Below are positions 1 through 12,277 of a stretch of DNA of 64,000 nt, one piece after another. The stretch is taken from NCBI RefSeq assembly GCF_018320785.1, contig NC_054877.1, forward strand, positions 24,658,329-24,722,328, read 5' to 3'. Every line of letters starts with the position of its first letter. Position 1 is the stretch's first letter. A program made the translations under genes and the position numbers. The notes beneath the pieces are model-generated. The model worked only from the letters and a program-made list of their open reading frames with translations. It was not told the origin of the DNA and did no database searches. The DNA comes from Cheilinus undulatus (lineage: Eukaryota; Chordata; Actinopteri; Labriformes; Labridae).

Positions 1-1109
1 GCATGGTATGAGACAGTCATACCTGTGAAAATGCCCTATATGAGAAACCAAGAAAAGCATGACAACCATGGAACCACTGATCTTATTTATGATTATTTCA
101 GACTTTTATTGCAAATTGTATGCAATGACACACTTTCATGATGATGACGTTCTACCTAAGAGAAGGAATTTCTTCCAGTCCTTGTAATGGAAATGATTTT
201 GTTTAACTTATCCATTTGTTTTGTTTTGTTCTTCAGAATATTGAATTTTTTTTAAATGTTATTTTAAGAGCTAATTGTACAGATGCATCTTTACAGCAAT
301 TACATCGTTATCTTAAAAACATGACAAATACATTTAATGTTCAACATACAGCAAACTGCAAGTTCACAGTGAGAACAGACCGTCAAATCACAGAAATAAA
401 ATAAACATGTCAGTCATTTACAGATTATACAGATTTAAATAGTACTCATCATAAGCAAGACATGTACAGTTTATGTAGTCCTCAAGAGGGACTATTTACA
501 AAGAACATCTCAAAGTAACTTGTTTCAGTCAATGAGTAGCTCCTTTATTTATGTATATTTTGAGTCCCACAATGAGATGCACATTTACAACCTTTTGCTA
601 TATGTTAGTATAGATAAAACATTTTCACTTGATGCAATACAATGCAGGAATATGGGACAGGCACAAGAAGATACAGAGAAATTGTGTGCAGATGGCTTAC
701 GTGACACAAAAGACCTGAGAAAGAAAGGTCATAAGGATTGAAAGTTATAAAAATGGAGGAAAGGCATTGTTATGAGAATCTTTATAAGCTCTGTGATGAC
801 ACTTTATGTCAGTCTATCACTTGAAAATTATTTCATTTTTTCCCATCATCCATATTTTAGATAACAGATATAAAACAGCATGCAGTTCATTTAGAATTTA
901 TGCAACAAGATGTCTTAGTGTGTTAGAGATTTTGTAAACTGCTGTGCCCACGCTTTTCACACGGAGTCCAACTAACCACCATTGCTGACTGGGTTTAACC
1001 AAGTCTAATACCTTTTAACAGACTCTACATAACAATGCAGTCTGTACACAGGGGGTCTGTATTTGCAGTATGGGAAATTCTCTGGTTTCTAGTACATTTG
1101 TGGTCTGAG
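1..1109. other. Non-coding DNA, nothing recognised
   Basis: This AT-rich stretch has only short open frames on both strands, none with a recognisable domain or codon pattern. I see no exon, RNA gene or clear transposon end in it. It probably lies between SNAP47 and the next gene outside the window. Confidence 0.5.
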
Positions 1110-1692
1110 CTAACCTGGCACACCAGATGGATGTGTTTCACGCATCCATCTGGAAAACCTTTGATAGACAGCATTTGGGAAAGGGCAGAGGCTTTGAAGA
1201 AAAGACTTGGTGGGTGATGGGATGAACGTTCTGTCACATCTTTACAGACCAATCAGAGCAACAAAACATGTGACGTAGCCGCTAAAGAGCTGCGCCTGCA
1301 CCCCTACCGAAGGAGTAAACTCCATAAAAAAACTACATAACACGAACCATGGCGACAGTAGACATGTCAGTACACGACAATTGTCGTTTTTGAAAAGAAA
1401 AAATCTCAATGCTGTTCTTTGTTCTTCTTTAAATGAAGAAATGGTGTCAAATTCTGATAAAACGTACGCTTTAGCAGTATCCACGCTAATGTCTTCCGCC
1501 ATAATTGCACTGGCCTCTTGTTGCTGCTTGCCTACGTCAAGACTCCACCGCGCCTAAAAGTACTGCCCCTCGATGCTGATTGGTCCTGTCATTTCTAACC
1601 GGACCCAAACGGTTCACATGGGAGCTTTGCAAGATGGATTTGCCAGTAAGAAACACGGAAACAGACAAATCCATCTGTTTTGCTAGGTTAGA
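1110..1692 (-). mobile_element. Inverted-repeat DNA element with a helicase-like coding remnant
   Basis: The left end (CTAACCTGGCACACCAGATG) and right end (CATCTGTTTTGCTAGGTTAG) are imperfect inverted repeats. Each arm itself folds, because CAGATGGAT is followed by a reverse-complement copy about 20 bases further in. The flanks share TCTGAG (1104-1109 and 1693-1698), a possible target duplication. On the minus strand, 1502 downwards opens with MAEDISVDTAKAY and then SSFKEEQRTALRFFLFKND, which resembles the start of RecQ-like helicase ORFs common in fish genomes. The frame then departs from that pattern, so this looks like an internally deleted, non-autonomous copy. The superfamily is not assigned. 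The boundaries come from the inverted repeats alone. Confidence 0.55.
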
Positions 1693-1785
1693 TCTGAGCT
1701 GTATTGACTGATTACGTATCAGCAGGCTTTAGTGTGCACAGGGGAAACAGTCCATGTGGACAGTAAAAACAAGTTGGAACGTTAA

Positions 1786-2075
1786 CCCCACTATAGGGCC
1801 TTATGAAATCTGTTTTATTTTTTGCCAAATTCTGTTTTATCTGTTTTAATTTTGTGGAATTCTGTTTTTTTTTAACCTTTCCACTAATTTTACCATAAAA
1901 AGAGTGTCCTGTTTATGTAAATGAATAAAATGTTCACTAACAAATAGAAATAACCTTAAATTTATTGAAAAAGGGCCACAGTTGGCCCAGGAGCCGTTTT
2001 TGGATAACCCTGATATAAAATAATTATAACCAGTGTAACGGTCAAATATTTCCAAAATTTTAAGACACATTCACA
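1786..2075. repeat. Dispersed T-rich fish repeat
   Basis: The segment repeats variants of TCTGTTTTATTTTTTGCCAA and then TTCTGTTTTATCTGTTTTAA, a degenerate motif I recognise from many teleost genomes next to a TAGGGCC-type start. It is probably one end of a non-autonomous DNA transposon. No second end was identified, so the right boundary is approximate. Confidence 0.35.
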
Positions 2076-2228
2076 CGTATAATCACATCCTACCTGATGT
2101 TTATAATGTAAATGAAGAAATCATTCTGTTCTCCCAAACAGAGAGTGATAGTAACTCAATAAGAAGGTCACATTAAAGTTAAATGGTTAAAAGGAAACCT
2201 GTTGCCTAAATTTTCTTTACTCTCTCAG

Positions 2229-2450
2229 TCTATGACAGTACATGCAGTGTGATGCTGCATTGTGTTTTACTCCTGACTGTAGCTGTTGTCTCCTCGTCTC
2301 CCTCCATACATTGGTGTCTTTCCGTCTGCCTCGTATCAGACCTCTACGTTAATGCAGATATTATGAGCTATGGGGAAACTAAAAGATTTAAAAGCCAACC
2401 AAGATACTCCAGTTGCCCTGCAAAATGTAACAGTCAACCTGAGAGTACTG
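2229..2450 (+). other. Unassigned exon-like stretch with a signal-peptide-like start
   Basis: A pyrimidine-rich tract ending in CTCTCTCAG precedes the stretch, and a strong donor (CTG|GTAAGTC) follows it. Between them an ATG at 2252 opens a hydrophobic run (MLHCVLLLTVAVVSSSP) and then a cysteine-containing segment (PRYSSCPAKCNSQPEST). This has the shape of a first coding exon of a secreted protein. I do not recognise the protein, and no partner exon is evident downstream before the Tc1 relic starting near 2575. It could equally be a chance ORF between splice-like sites. Confidence 0.2.
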
Positions 2451-2574
2451 GTAAGTCAATCGACCAAGTTATCAATGCACTAAAGAGATTGATAAATCAT
2501 GAGTTATTTTCAGAATTGCAGTTAATATATGAATGTAATTATATTTATACCAATATTTATTAAGAGAAAAAAGG

Positions 2575-3911
2575 CAAATCTTTCTAAAATAGACACAAAT
2601 CAATCATAGTCTATGTAATTTGGCTTTTTGACAAAAAATGTTTTAATGTGAAAGTAACATATTTCTAATGACAAACAAAAATATGTAAGGTAAAATAAGT
2701 GACTGCACAAATATTCACTCCCTTTAAAGTGCCTGACCTAATTTGACAGAGGTCTAGCTAATTGGTGCTAGTAGTCTAACAATTAGTAAAATTCCTGGCT
2801 ACCATCACACCATGAAGACAAAATAACACTCCAAGCAACTCAGAGAAAAGGATATTGAAAAGTATGAGTCAGAGATGGATACCAATTGAAGGAATATGGC
2901 ATGTGTAAATCTGCCTAGATCCAACCATCCTCACAAACTGTTTAAGAAGGAGACCAGTGAAAGAGGCCACCAAGTCACCTATGACATCTCTGAAGGAGTT
3001 ACAAGCTTCAGCAGCTGAAATAGGAGAGACTCTGAATACAACAACTGTAGCCTGGGTTCTTCACCAGACAAAGATTTAAGGGAGAGTGGCAAAGAGAAAG
3101 TCACTGTTAAAGAAAACTCACACTAAATCCTGACTAGAGTTTGCCAAAAGGCATGTGGGAGACTCCATGGTGAAGTGGAGGAAAAGTTCTTCGGTCTGAT
3201 GAGACCATAAGGTTCCTTTGGGCCATCAGACAAGATGCTATGTCTGGCAGACACCAAACATAGAAACATCACCTCAAACACACCATCCTCTTTGTGAAGC
3301 ATAGTGGTGGCAGCATCATGCTGTGGGGATGCTAATCAGCAGCTGGCCTGGAAGGTTTGTAAAGGCAGAGGATAAAGTGAATGCTGGAAAAATAGAAAAA
3401 TCTGTAAAGACAATCTTATTCAGTCTGGAAGAGAACTACGGCTTGGGAGACCATGTAGTTTCCAGCAAGGCAATGACCAGAAGCACACAGTGAAAGCTAC
3501 ACAGAAACACTTTAAAGACAACAAGGTGAATGAGGAGTGAATGAGTCAAAGCCCAGACCTCAATACAATAGAGAATTTGTGGCTGGACTTGAAAAGGACT
3601 GTTTACGTCTGATCCCTGTGCAACTGTGTGATCAAGACCTATCCACATAGGACTCAGTGCTGTGATTGCAGCCAAAGGTGCATCTACCAAACACTGACTT
3701 TAAGAGGGTGAATATTTATGCAGTCACTTTTTTTACTTGCATATCTTCATTTAATTGACATCACTTAGTAATCTGTTTTCACTTCGACAGTAAAGAGAGA
3801 TGTTTTTTCAAAACAAAATTTGTCAAAAAAGCCAAATTATATTGAACATGACTGATTTACAAAATCAATAAAAGGGTAAAATATCGAAGGGGTTGAATAC
3901 TCTTTATAGAC
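2575..3911 (+). mobile_element. Tc1-like transposon, long-TIR family, copy 1 (decayed)
   Basis: Long inverted repeats flank a decayed transposase. AATTTGGCTTTTTGACAAAA near 2620 matches the complement of the run near 3820, and GTGACTGCACAAATATTCAC near 2700 matches the complement of the run near 3700. Inside, plus-strand remnants read like the Tc1 region ARVNLPRSGRPH, and near 3580 NLWLDLKR follows the position of the catalytic Glu. The aspartate expected in the QDND-type motif is glycine here (QGND, near 3463). The frame is interrupted many times. The left outer TIR is eroded, so the start is approximate. The same family recurs at 22088. Confidence 0.8.
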
Positions 3912-4829
3912 TCTGGAGCTGCAATGAAATGTTACTTGCTTCATATGCAGGTATTATACTATGATATTTGCAGTAAATTGAGGCTCTTTCTGGTCTTAGT
4001 TTGCATGTTAACTTTTTACATATCAGCTTCATCATGTTTTCGTTTCTGCAAAATTAATTCCCATTTTTTGCCAGTAAAATACGCGATAATCTGTTTCTCT
4101 GGCATTTAACGTCTATTCTACTGTTAAACTGAGACTCAATAAAGGAGCAGGCACTATTCTGGGATGCTATGGACCAAGAAATGACAATTTTTACTTTCCT
4201 GCTGCACCGAAAAAGGAATTCCTGCCTGGAAGTCATTCAACGCTAACAGCTTGCCTTACCTGAATTGCAGCACTCCAAGAGGCATAAATTGTCTATCAAT
4301 GATTGCTGATGCCTGAGATTGAACTGAGCCAAACAAAAGCGTCCTCTACCAGACAATGAACCAGGGGTTGTAGTAGTTATGTCTCCTCTTATGTTAATCA
4401 GGTGCTAACAATTTTAGAGCATACACTTTCTATTACAGAATCTGGACCAAAGTTTGTTTGTTTTTTTTTCCACATGGAAATCCAAAAAGTAAGAAAATTG
4501 TAAAATGTGTTTTAAGATGACAGATAAGAGGGAGGACACTGTGAGAACTATTTATGTGATTGTTCAAGTCATTATCAATGCTGTCCAACTGTCAAGGAAT
4601 TTAATGCAAACTGTTTGAAAATGTAGATGCTCTTCCCAGAAATCCCTGCAACTCAGTCCCTTTGATCATGCCATTATAACATGAAATTAATCCTATGAAT
4701 CAATTAGAGCGTTCTCTGCCCCTTTTGATGTTTTTCGGATGTTCTCAAAATGTGCCAATCCATCAATCCCGTGAGGATGGAGAGTGATCTTACTGTGAAT
4801 TCCTCATGAAGGACGTAGCGGCCTCAGAG
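3912..4829. other. Downstream flank of SNAP47
   Basis: No gene is seen here. The part next to 4829 should be the SNAP47 3' UTR on the minus strand. No minus-strand AATAAA lies close to the stop. The nearest weak poly(A) signal is an ATTAAA at 4600-4605, read on the minus strand. Confidence 0.4.
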
Positions 4830-7800
4830 CTACAGCAGCCTCTTCATGCGGCAGGTGTGCTTCTCTATGTGCATGGTGGCCCGGTCAGTGGAGCTTGTCA
4901 GCACGTCCAGAACTTCATCCTGTCGTTCCAGCTCCGTCTCTGCCTCCAGGGCGAGATTCTTCAGCTGCATCAGCATCTGCACGCAAACACTCATTTGTTT
5001 AAGTAATTTAACCAAAGGCCTTGGTGAACTAAGGAGCAAGACACAAATAAAAGAAGATTAAAAGTGTATCCGAAGGGGAAAAAAAAAGGGAGCAGGGTGG
5101 AATGTGTGGACCATATGTGGCAAGGTGTAAAGATGGGTTCAGTGAGGTAGAAAGTGTGTTTATAAAGCAGAGAAATAAGGCTAGATGAGAGTGAATATTG
5201 TATTAAATCCAGTGTTTTTCTCCTCTCTTTAGTTGCAGAAAAGTCTGCTTCTTTTTGTCTGTAAACCCTACACTGCACAACCAGCCATGATGCAATAATA
5301 GCCAATCAGAAGGTATTCATAATAATATTTTAAATTGTGCAGTATGTGCAACATGAGAGGATATTCAGACAAGTCTTGGCTTATCTCCCGGGATCTTTGA
5401 TATCATAAAAATACTATTTGTTTTCTGCTCTCAGTGGATTTGGGGAGCTGTGTATGTTATGCTTGATGGAACAACTTAAATATACGGTGATGTGCCAAGC
5501 AAAACCTAATAAACACTCCTCCAAAGCCTACCACCATGGTTTCTAAACTAATATTATGTTATGCTACACACTCACACACCCACTGACATTATGTCATTGA
5601 GTGCAGAAACAGCTCCAGACAGCAGTTTGAAAACAGATAGTATGTCAGTACACACCGTGGAGCGACTGTATTCACTCACTCAGGGCTGACTTTACAATTT
5701 CAAGCAGGAGGCCATGATTGAATCACACCTTAGCTTCACATTCAGGAGGTTTGGTGTGTCATAGAAAAACAGAGAAAATGAATATTTTGAGCTGCTGCTT
5801 ATATGACGGTCAGAGGACTTAAGTCATGTAGAAATCCCCTGAAATTAAACATTTAGGCTACAACTAATAGAAAAATACATGACCTATAAGCTCATGTCTG
5901 GGACAAGAGATAAAAAACAAGTAAAACACATTTTAGAAAAAGCATAACTTAATAAGGTTGTTTTTTCTGTTACCAGCAGGAAATAATTTTCAACTTTTGG
6001 ACTAAAAATGCTCACACAAAAAGGGAATATTTACTTGAGCACTAAACTGAGTGACCCTCTGTACAAATGGTGCAGCTGTAGATTCTAATCTCGACATGGA
6101 TCACAGTAAGAGCAGAGTGTTTGCAGAAGCGTAGCATTAAGTCCAAATTGGCTGTCTTTGAAGTCTGAACCAACATCAGCTTTAAATAATACGTGATTTA
6201 TTAAAACAACAGACAAGACAAAAGTGAATTACCGCTGAGAGCTGCTTTAGATTTGGTATTAAGAGTTCACAATGGCTCTCTTAAGTTACATAATGGCTAG
6301 ACAAAATAATGGATCATCAACTATGGTATTAGAACTGGCTGTGAAACAGACTGAGTTTCATGTAAATGAATCTGAATAACCTTAAAATGCAAATGGGCCC
6401 ATCAGTAGAAAGACTGACTATTTCTGTCTGCTTACTATCAATCTGTGAAACATCTGCAGCAGGGTAGCTGTCACATAAAGTTGATCAGAAATGGTATTTT
6501 GTTTACATTTCCACACCAAATAAAACATTTGGTGATACATCTGACTGTGAAAATAAAGCAACATAATTTTGTAGTCAGAAAACACAGGTGGTGAGGTGCA
6601 GCTTTATCCACAGGTGGGGCAACAGAATCAAAACAAACAGTCCCTTGAAGGACTTTTAACAGATCTCTGCATATAAAACCTTGTAGGCTGCCAATCCAAT
6701 TCTTCATCAAAAGGGCAAATGGACTGTAGGAAGAACAGCATAGCATAGCATAGCCTTTCTTCCTACATCTTTTCCTTAAAGCCTTTTTAAATTTTAACCA
6801 GAATTTATTACTAGTGAGGAAGACAACAAGGAAGAAGTTCTTTGGTTCTTTCAGATGCCAATTTGGCAAGAAGTAATTTCCACATAGAAAGCCGGTACCA
6901 TGTTTTGAGCTGTTGCCAAGCATTCAAAGTGTGAAAATATAAACACTCTTTATTCTTAAGCTACATTTGTGTCCCAAAAGTAATGCAATATTTAGGTGAA
7001 AAAAACTCAGTGTTATTGTCTCATAATGTGAAACAAAAAAGCCTCAGACTAAAGCCTGGATGAGCAGCATCACACAACGCTCGTGTATGGTTCGTTTCAC
7101 CAAAGCATCCAGTTTGGTTCTGAACAATTTTGTCCGCTCAATAAACTCCGATCTTTCCTGTATTTCCTACCACCCACCCTGTCTTGCTGTTACTGGAAAT
7201 CCATCTTTTTTTTTAAAGATCCAGATCATTTAGCCATGCTGAATAGAACTCATTGTTTGTCTCTCAAATAGCTCTTCATTTGGTACCAGTTTGGCTTTTT
7301 AAATGTGGATTAAATAACGACAAAGGATGGAGGAAAGGAAATTGGCACTCAAACAGGAGCTAGCTACAGTTGTTCACATTAAAAAGACGTTTTTTAGCGC
7401 AGGGTTCATCCCTGAATGGCAACTCATCTCTCGGTCGCTTACCCCATAAGGATTATAGTACATCACTGTTTGAATTAAAAAATGAATTAAAGCATGTTTG
7501 TGACAAAATAAGGAACTGTTTCAAATATTAAAAGGGTTCAGCTGGCCTCTTAGCTCAGTACAAGACTCCTCAAGGCTCTTGTCTCCCTTCATCTGTTTTG
7601 ATTAATCTAGACACTAGTAGTTCTGCAGGACAGAGAAATTTAGGACATTGATCTCCTCCACACCATTTAAATGGGTTACACTGCAGGAAAAAGGATCTGG
7701 ATCTTATCCTATTTCAGTAGAAATAATCTGATGATAAGTGCAGCGTACAGGCCCATTTAGAGCTTTAAAGTACTAACTTTCTTCTGTTAAATCCTAATAG

Positions 7801-10800
7801 TTTTACCCCACTTTCTGACCCTCAAGGGACAACTTTCAACAAACTATAGATAGAGCTGAATACAATTGAGGATGCAAAGATGCATCGGTTCAACATCATT
7901 TTCGGCTGGCATTGGTCCTGTTTACAAACATTGGCTATCGACCAAATTATAAAGAATGTACAGATAAATAACCAATATTCAACTGTTATGTACAATCACT
8001 TTTTATGCATGCAGCTGGTAGTTGCTGAATCAAATAAGGGATCACATGTCATAGTGAGTCATCAAACTTAGGTATTTCTTCATGGTTAACATGAGAGAAA
8101 TATTGGCAGCTAGAAGTCTTACACCAAAAGAAGTAATCAAAATATCATCGTCCTCAGCTGAATCATCAGCACCACCTATTTCACATTCTGTACATCTTCC
8201 CTACTCAGAGTGTACTGAGCCAGCCTATACTTTTTTATTTAGAAATAAATTGGCTTTTATTGACAATCATATAAAAGACAATAACATTAAACTAACAAGG
8301 AAAATATGTCCTAATATGCAGGGTTCCCTTTAGAAAGCTACTGGGTGGGTGAGCTGCTACTGCAACTAAACACTGAGTCATTTTCTCTACTTCTCTTCTT
8401 GACATGAGTAATTCACAAAGTTTTTATGTCTGTAACATGGACACAGACCATTTATGGTACTCTCATAATTCAAATCTCAAAGCACTTACTGCTTAATATT
8501 TCACAGCTTTCAAGTAGACTGGCAGAACATACTGGCAGGTATGAACATCTCTGAATAATCCTGAAGCTGATAGGCACAGAATATTGCAGCAGGCTTTAGC
8601 AAAGATATAGAGATATTTTTATTGGGATATCTTTTCAGACAAAGAGCACTGGAAAGCTGTTTTTAATGCTAATTTTCCTGCTCAGTTCACATTTAGGTCA
8701 CAGTTCTAAAATAAACTACTTTGGGAGCTTTTTTAACACAGCTCAATCTGAAAATAGATTCAAAGGGTTTTTTTATTATTATTTATTTCGCATGTGTTGG
8801 AGTATCTTATGAAGTCAGTCTAAAAACTTGTATATGTATGAAAACATGCTGAAGCAAATGGTACTTTACATTACTTTGTTGCATCAAAGCTGCTGTGACC
8901 TGGGAGATAGACTGAATCATCTACTGATGACAGTATGTGTGGTATAAAGCCCACCTTTCGGCAAGAGATAGAGTAAAGTGCTTCCAATGATCAGTGTTGA
9001 AGTTCATCATGCATAAATAGGTGGACAACACCTGCACTGTTTGATAAATGTGCTGCATAGACGTACATATAATCTGTTCTTTAGCTACCTTGAATAAAGA
9101 ATGTCTGATTCATAGGGCTGGATTTGCATTGTGATGTAAGTTTTGCCACCACAGACCAAGTCTGTAGCTTTCTCATGTTGTGTGCTTCTGAATGGAAAGA
9201 CACTGTAAGTCTGACCAAATGACTGAACAGATTTCTTTCCCTCTCTTAAAATCAGGATAGACTTTGGTTTGTGGTCTCACTAAATAACATTTTAAACACA
9301 CAGTAAAAAAATGAAAATCATTATGGTGAATTATGGGTTTGAATGGAACTATCAAAACATGGGTTACTGAAATCATGGAGTTATTTACTATGTATAAAGA
9401 AATACAAATGCCATAGTCATGCATGTCTTATTTCTACACAGGTCTCACCTGTTTAAGCTCCTGGGCCTCAGCCTGACTGACAGATGGCTGGAGGACATGC
9501 ACCTGCAACTGGGACAGATCTCCTGCTGGGACCTCCAGTGGGAGCTCTGTCTCTTGACACCTTGGCAGCAAACCTGACTCCATGGGTGGAGTTGGTGAAA
9601 AAGTGCAGAGTACATATGTTGTTTATGAGGAAACCAGACAGTAAACTCAAGAGTACAGCAACTGAGGCAATCAGGGTGAAGTGACTCATCAAAACACATT
9701 TCTGTCAGGGAGAGACACCAATGACCATGTCCAAAAGTCATGTGGATGAAATGTTTTCACATTTGGCTACACACCTATAAATACACAGACATAGAAATAT
9801 AAACCTATACTGCCACTTAGTGGTCAGTTTTATACTAGATATGATAACATTGAGATAATGGAGCCTTTTTATCATTTCTATAACTTACCTTCATTCCAGT
9901 TTTTTCCTTCTGTGTCAGATGGAGATGAAACCGGAGTAGCTTTAAATGTTGCATACTGACTTGTGAACTCCACCTTCTTTTTGTACTGCATTTCAAAAAC
10001 CGACAGTGCCTCTGGCATCTTGGCAGACAGGAACCTGTAGCATATATCTGGTTTCCCAATAAACCGCTGTCTAACAGTGATCTCATAAGGGCTGTGCACC
10101 CTGATTTCATCAACTTCGTTTCGTTCAAAGCGGTGAAGAAGTTGGCAGTTTGTGTCTCGCACCTCCAGTGAGGACACTAGCACCAACAAGCATCCAGGTT
10201 TTAAGTCCGAGTCCCCTCCTTTAGTCACAACAGCTGGGATGCTTGTGATCAGCTTACTCCTACTTGATCCTCTGGAAGCTGCAGCAGCAGCCATAGCAGC
10301 AGCTCTTGCAGCATCCTCAGCTTTGGCTTCCTGCTGAGTTTTCCAAGGGAGTTTACCAAAAGGCCACCAGGAGGGGGACTCAAGCTCTGACAAGAGTCTG
10401 CAACACAGCACAAATGGAAATGAGGTCAAAATAAGTGTATGAACTGACTTATTTCACAATCATTTGAGGCCTGTTTTACTATTCCTTACAACAAAAGAAT
10501 TATCCATGAACAAAAATACAAAATTAAAAAGGGTATTTAAGACCCTGTAAAGTAAAATCAAAAATTTGTGTCTTAACACACTAGATATGTTGGAATGAGG
10601 TTGCTGTAAACACGTGAAAATGCTCCATGTGTGATTGAATTTTGGATTCGGACCACTGGTTGGTCTAATTTGGGAAAGGCAAATATAGCACCCCACAAAG
10701 TCAGCGGCTGCTACCCTAACGCCCCCTAACGCTGCAACGATATGAAATTACTGAGCAGTTCATCTCAGTACAGTCCATTGTTAGCCGATGTTACTGCTTT

Positions 10801-12277
10801 CATTGCAAGTTAAAATCTACATGCTATGTTTTTGTTCATTGTGAGGTCCATTTGCCAAATCAATCAGCCACAGTAGCCTGCGGGTGATTAAAACTATCAT
10901 AACAGATTTGTACCAGAAAACAGTACATTTTAGATTAATTCAAGAGGCTAACTGCTGGGGTGCTTATTTATTTTTCATTTACACCAGATACAGCTGGAAC
11001 AAACATTTTACCTGCTGAAATGTGTGTTTTAATCAGCATTTCACTTGTCTTTAGTCCAGCATGCTTAAAAGGAGCAAACTGGGGCTTTGCCTCTCTCAAA
11101 GCAGCCCTCATGTCTGTTAGCATCATGATGCTAAAGTTCAGTAAAGCATCCAAAGATAAGATACACTTTTCCTGCCAAATCTGACACAATAAAAGTCTCC
11201 AATGCCAGTCATCATTGAAGACTTTTATTTTGAAGTGCAACACCAGAAAATTGAGTGTTTTTAGCTCAGCAATAGAGACTTCTCAAAAACAGGAGAGAGG
11301 CTTAACTGCACATAAATCAGAAAACAAGATATAAGGAATACTCAGTGTTAAATACAGGATGAGAAAATTAAACTGACTTTTTAGCTCTAAGCTGCCTGCC
11401 TGTCATGGTATTAATGTAATTGTTTCTCTTGTGCTTTAAAAAAGAGAACTGTAACATCACAGCATAGCAGACAGATGGGTCCTCAAGTCAGCTTGTCGCA
11501 TTTTATTTTAAATTTTAGAGGACTGTATTTCTCTTAAATTGGCATGGCTTTGGGCTCATTCAACTAACACACCCACACCATCATAGAGCAGATATTACGG
11601 CCTCATTTTTTAGGATTCTGAAGCTTAATTTAAGACTTAGAGATCATTTTCATGACTAAAATTTAGCCTTGTGGTTCATGACACAGTGCCCTATCATACA
11701 ACAAACCTAAAATACAGACTTTTTAAATCACTTTACAGGGAATTTAAATGACTGAGAATGTAAAGACTTGAGATAATTACTTGTCAGCCACTCCCAGATC
11801 TGAGTCAATCTTCTCCAGTCCTTGCATCATATCGTCAAACTGCTCTCCTTGGTGGCTCAGGACTCTGCCGGTGTCCTCCAGTCTTCTCTGAGCCCCTGCC
11901 ACCAAATTAATCAGCTCTCTGCCTTTAGAGGGCTGACATTCAGCACCCTGGGCTTCTGAGCTGGGGGACAAAAGACGCTCTCTCCAGAAATGCTCCAGCA
12001 CATTATAGACCACCACCCTGTTGGGCTTGAGGGAGCCAAACCAGTGCTTTACGCTGCCCTCCTCCAGCACAGTGAGAGTGCTGAATATGAAACTGGAAGA
12101 CTCCATTTTGATTTCCATGATCCTAGAGAGGCGAAAGTTGGCTAGACTCTCCTTACTCTGAGATGAGACAAAGCGTACCATGGTCCTGGTGAGAGACAGG
12201 GTGCCACTTTCCCACCTTTTTTCACTGTTGATGTAATAGGAGCCAGGCCAGCTGTGGATGGGGGTGTCCCGGCTCAT
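4830..12277 (-). CDS. snap47: SNAP47, synaptosome-associated protein of 47 kDa (SNARE)
   Basis: Four coding exons give 425 residues: 11781-12277, 9889-10397, 9449-9573 and 4830-4976. The splice phases agree and every junction is GT-AG. SNAP47 is a membrane-anchor-free SNAP-25 relative that supplies two SNARE helices to fusion complexes on intracellular and secretory membranes. Residues 1-110 form the PH/GRAM-like N-terminal part (start MSRDTPIHSWPGSYYINSEK). About 119-175 is the first SNARE helix (AGAQRRLEDTGRVLSHQGEQ). About 365-425 is the second, ending EKHTCRMKRLL, which closely matches human SNAP47. The human protein is about 464 residues, and the linker between the helices is shorter here. 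Residues 190-207 form an Ala-rich tract (AARAAAMAAAAAS) that I do not recall in the human protein. The start at 12277 is the first Met and aligns with the human start. A possible acceptor just upstream (TCTCCAG) suggests a separate 5' UTR exon. The gene is head-to-head with JMJD4. Confidence 0.95.
4977..9448 (-). other. SNAP47 intron 3
   Basis: This 4.5 kb intron separates the last two SNAP47 coding exons. It is AT-rich. Around 7867-7950 it holds a GATGCATCGGTTCAAC stretch, typical of degraded hAT-like fish repeats. The longest open frame (minus, 6471-6923) has no family resemblance and is probably chance. No nested gene is supported. Confidence 0.7.
10541..11743 (-). mobile_element. TTAA-flanked inverted-repeat element, copy 1
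   Basis: The left end GACCCTGTAAAGTAAAATC follows TTAA at 10537-10540. The right end ATCACTTTACAGGGAA is followed by TTAA at 11744-11747. The ends are inverted copies, and TTAA targets are typical of piggyBac-type elements. No transposase is visible, so the copy is non-autonomous. Its inner sequence matches, in reverse, the element at 30407-31082: both contain the segment around CTAGATATGTTGGAATGAGG and the CACACCCACACCAT region. It occupies most of SNAP47 intron 1 (10398-11780). Confidence 0.6.

Noticed and set aside
6471-6923. 150-codon open frame on the minus strand inside SNAP47 intron 3
   Set aside because: No domain, no splice context and odd composition. It lies in intronic DNA and reads like a chance frame.
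9445-9741. Longer alternative frames over SNAP47 exon 3
   Set aside because: They run through the intron and are out of phase with the exon. The frame ending AQELKQ fits splice phase and the SNAP47 alignment.
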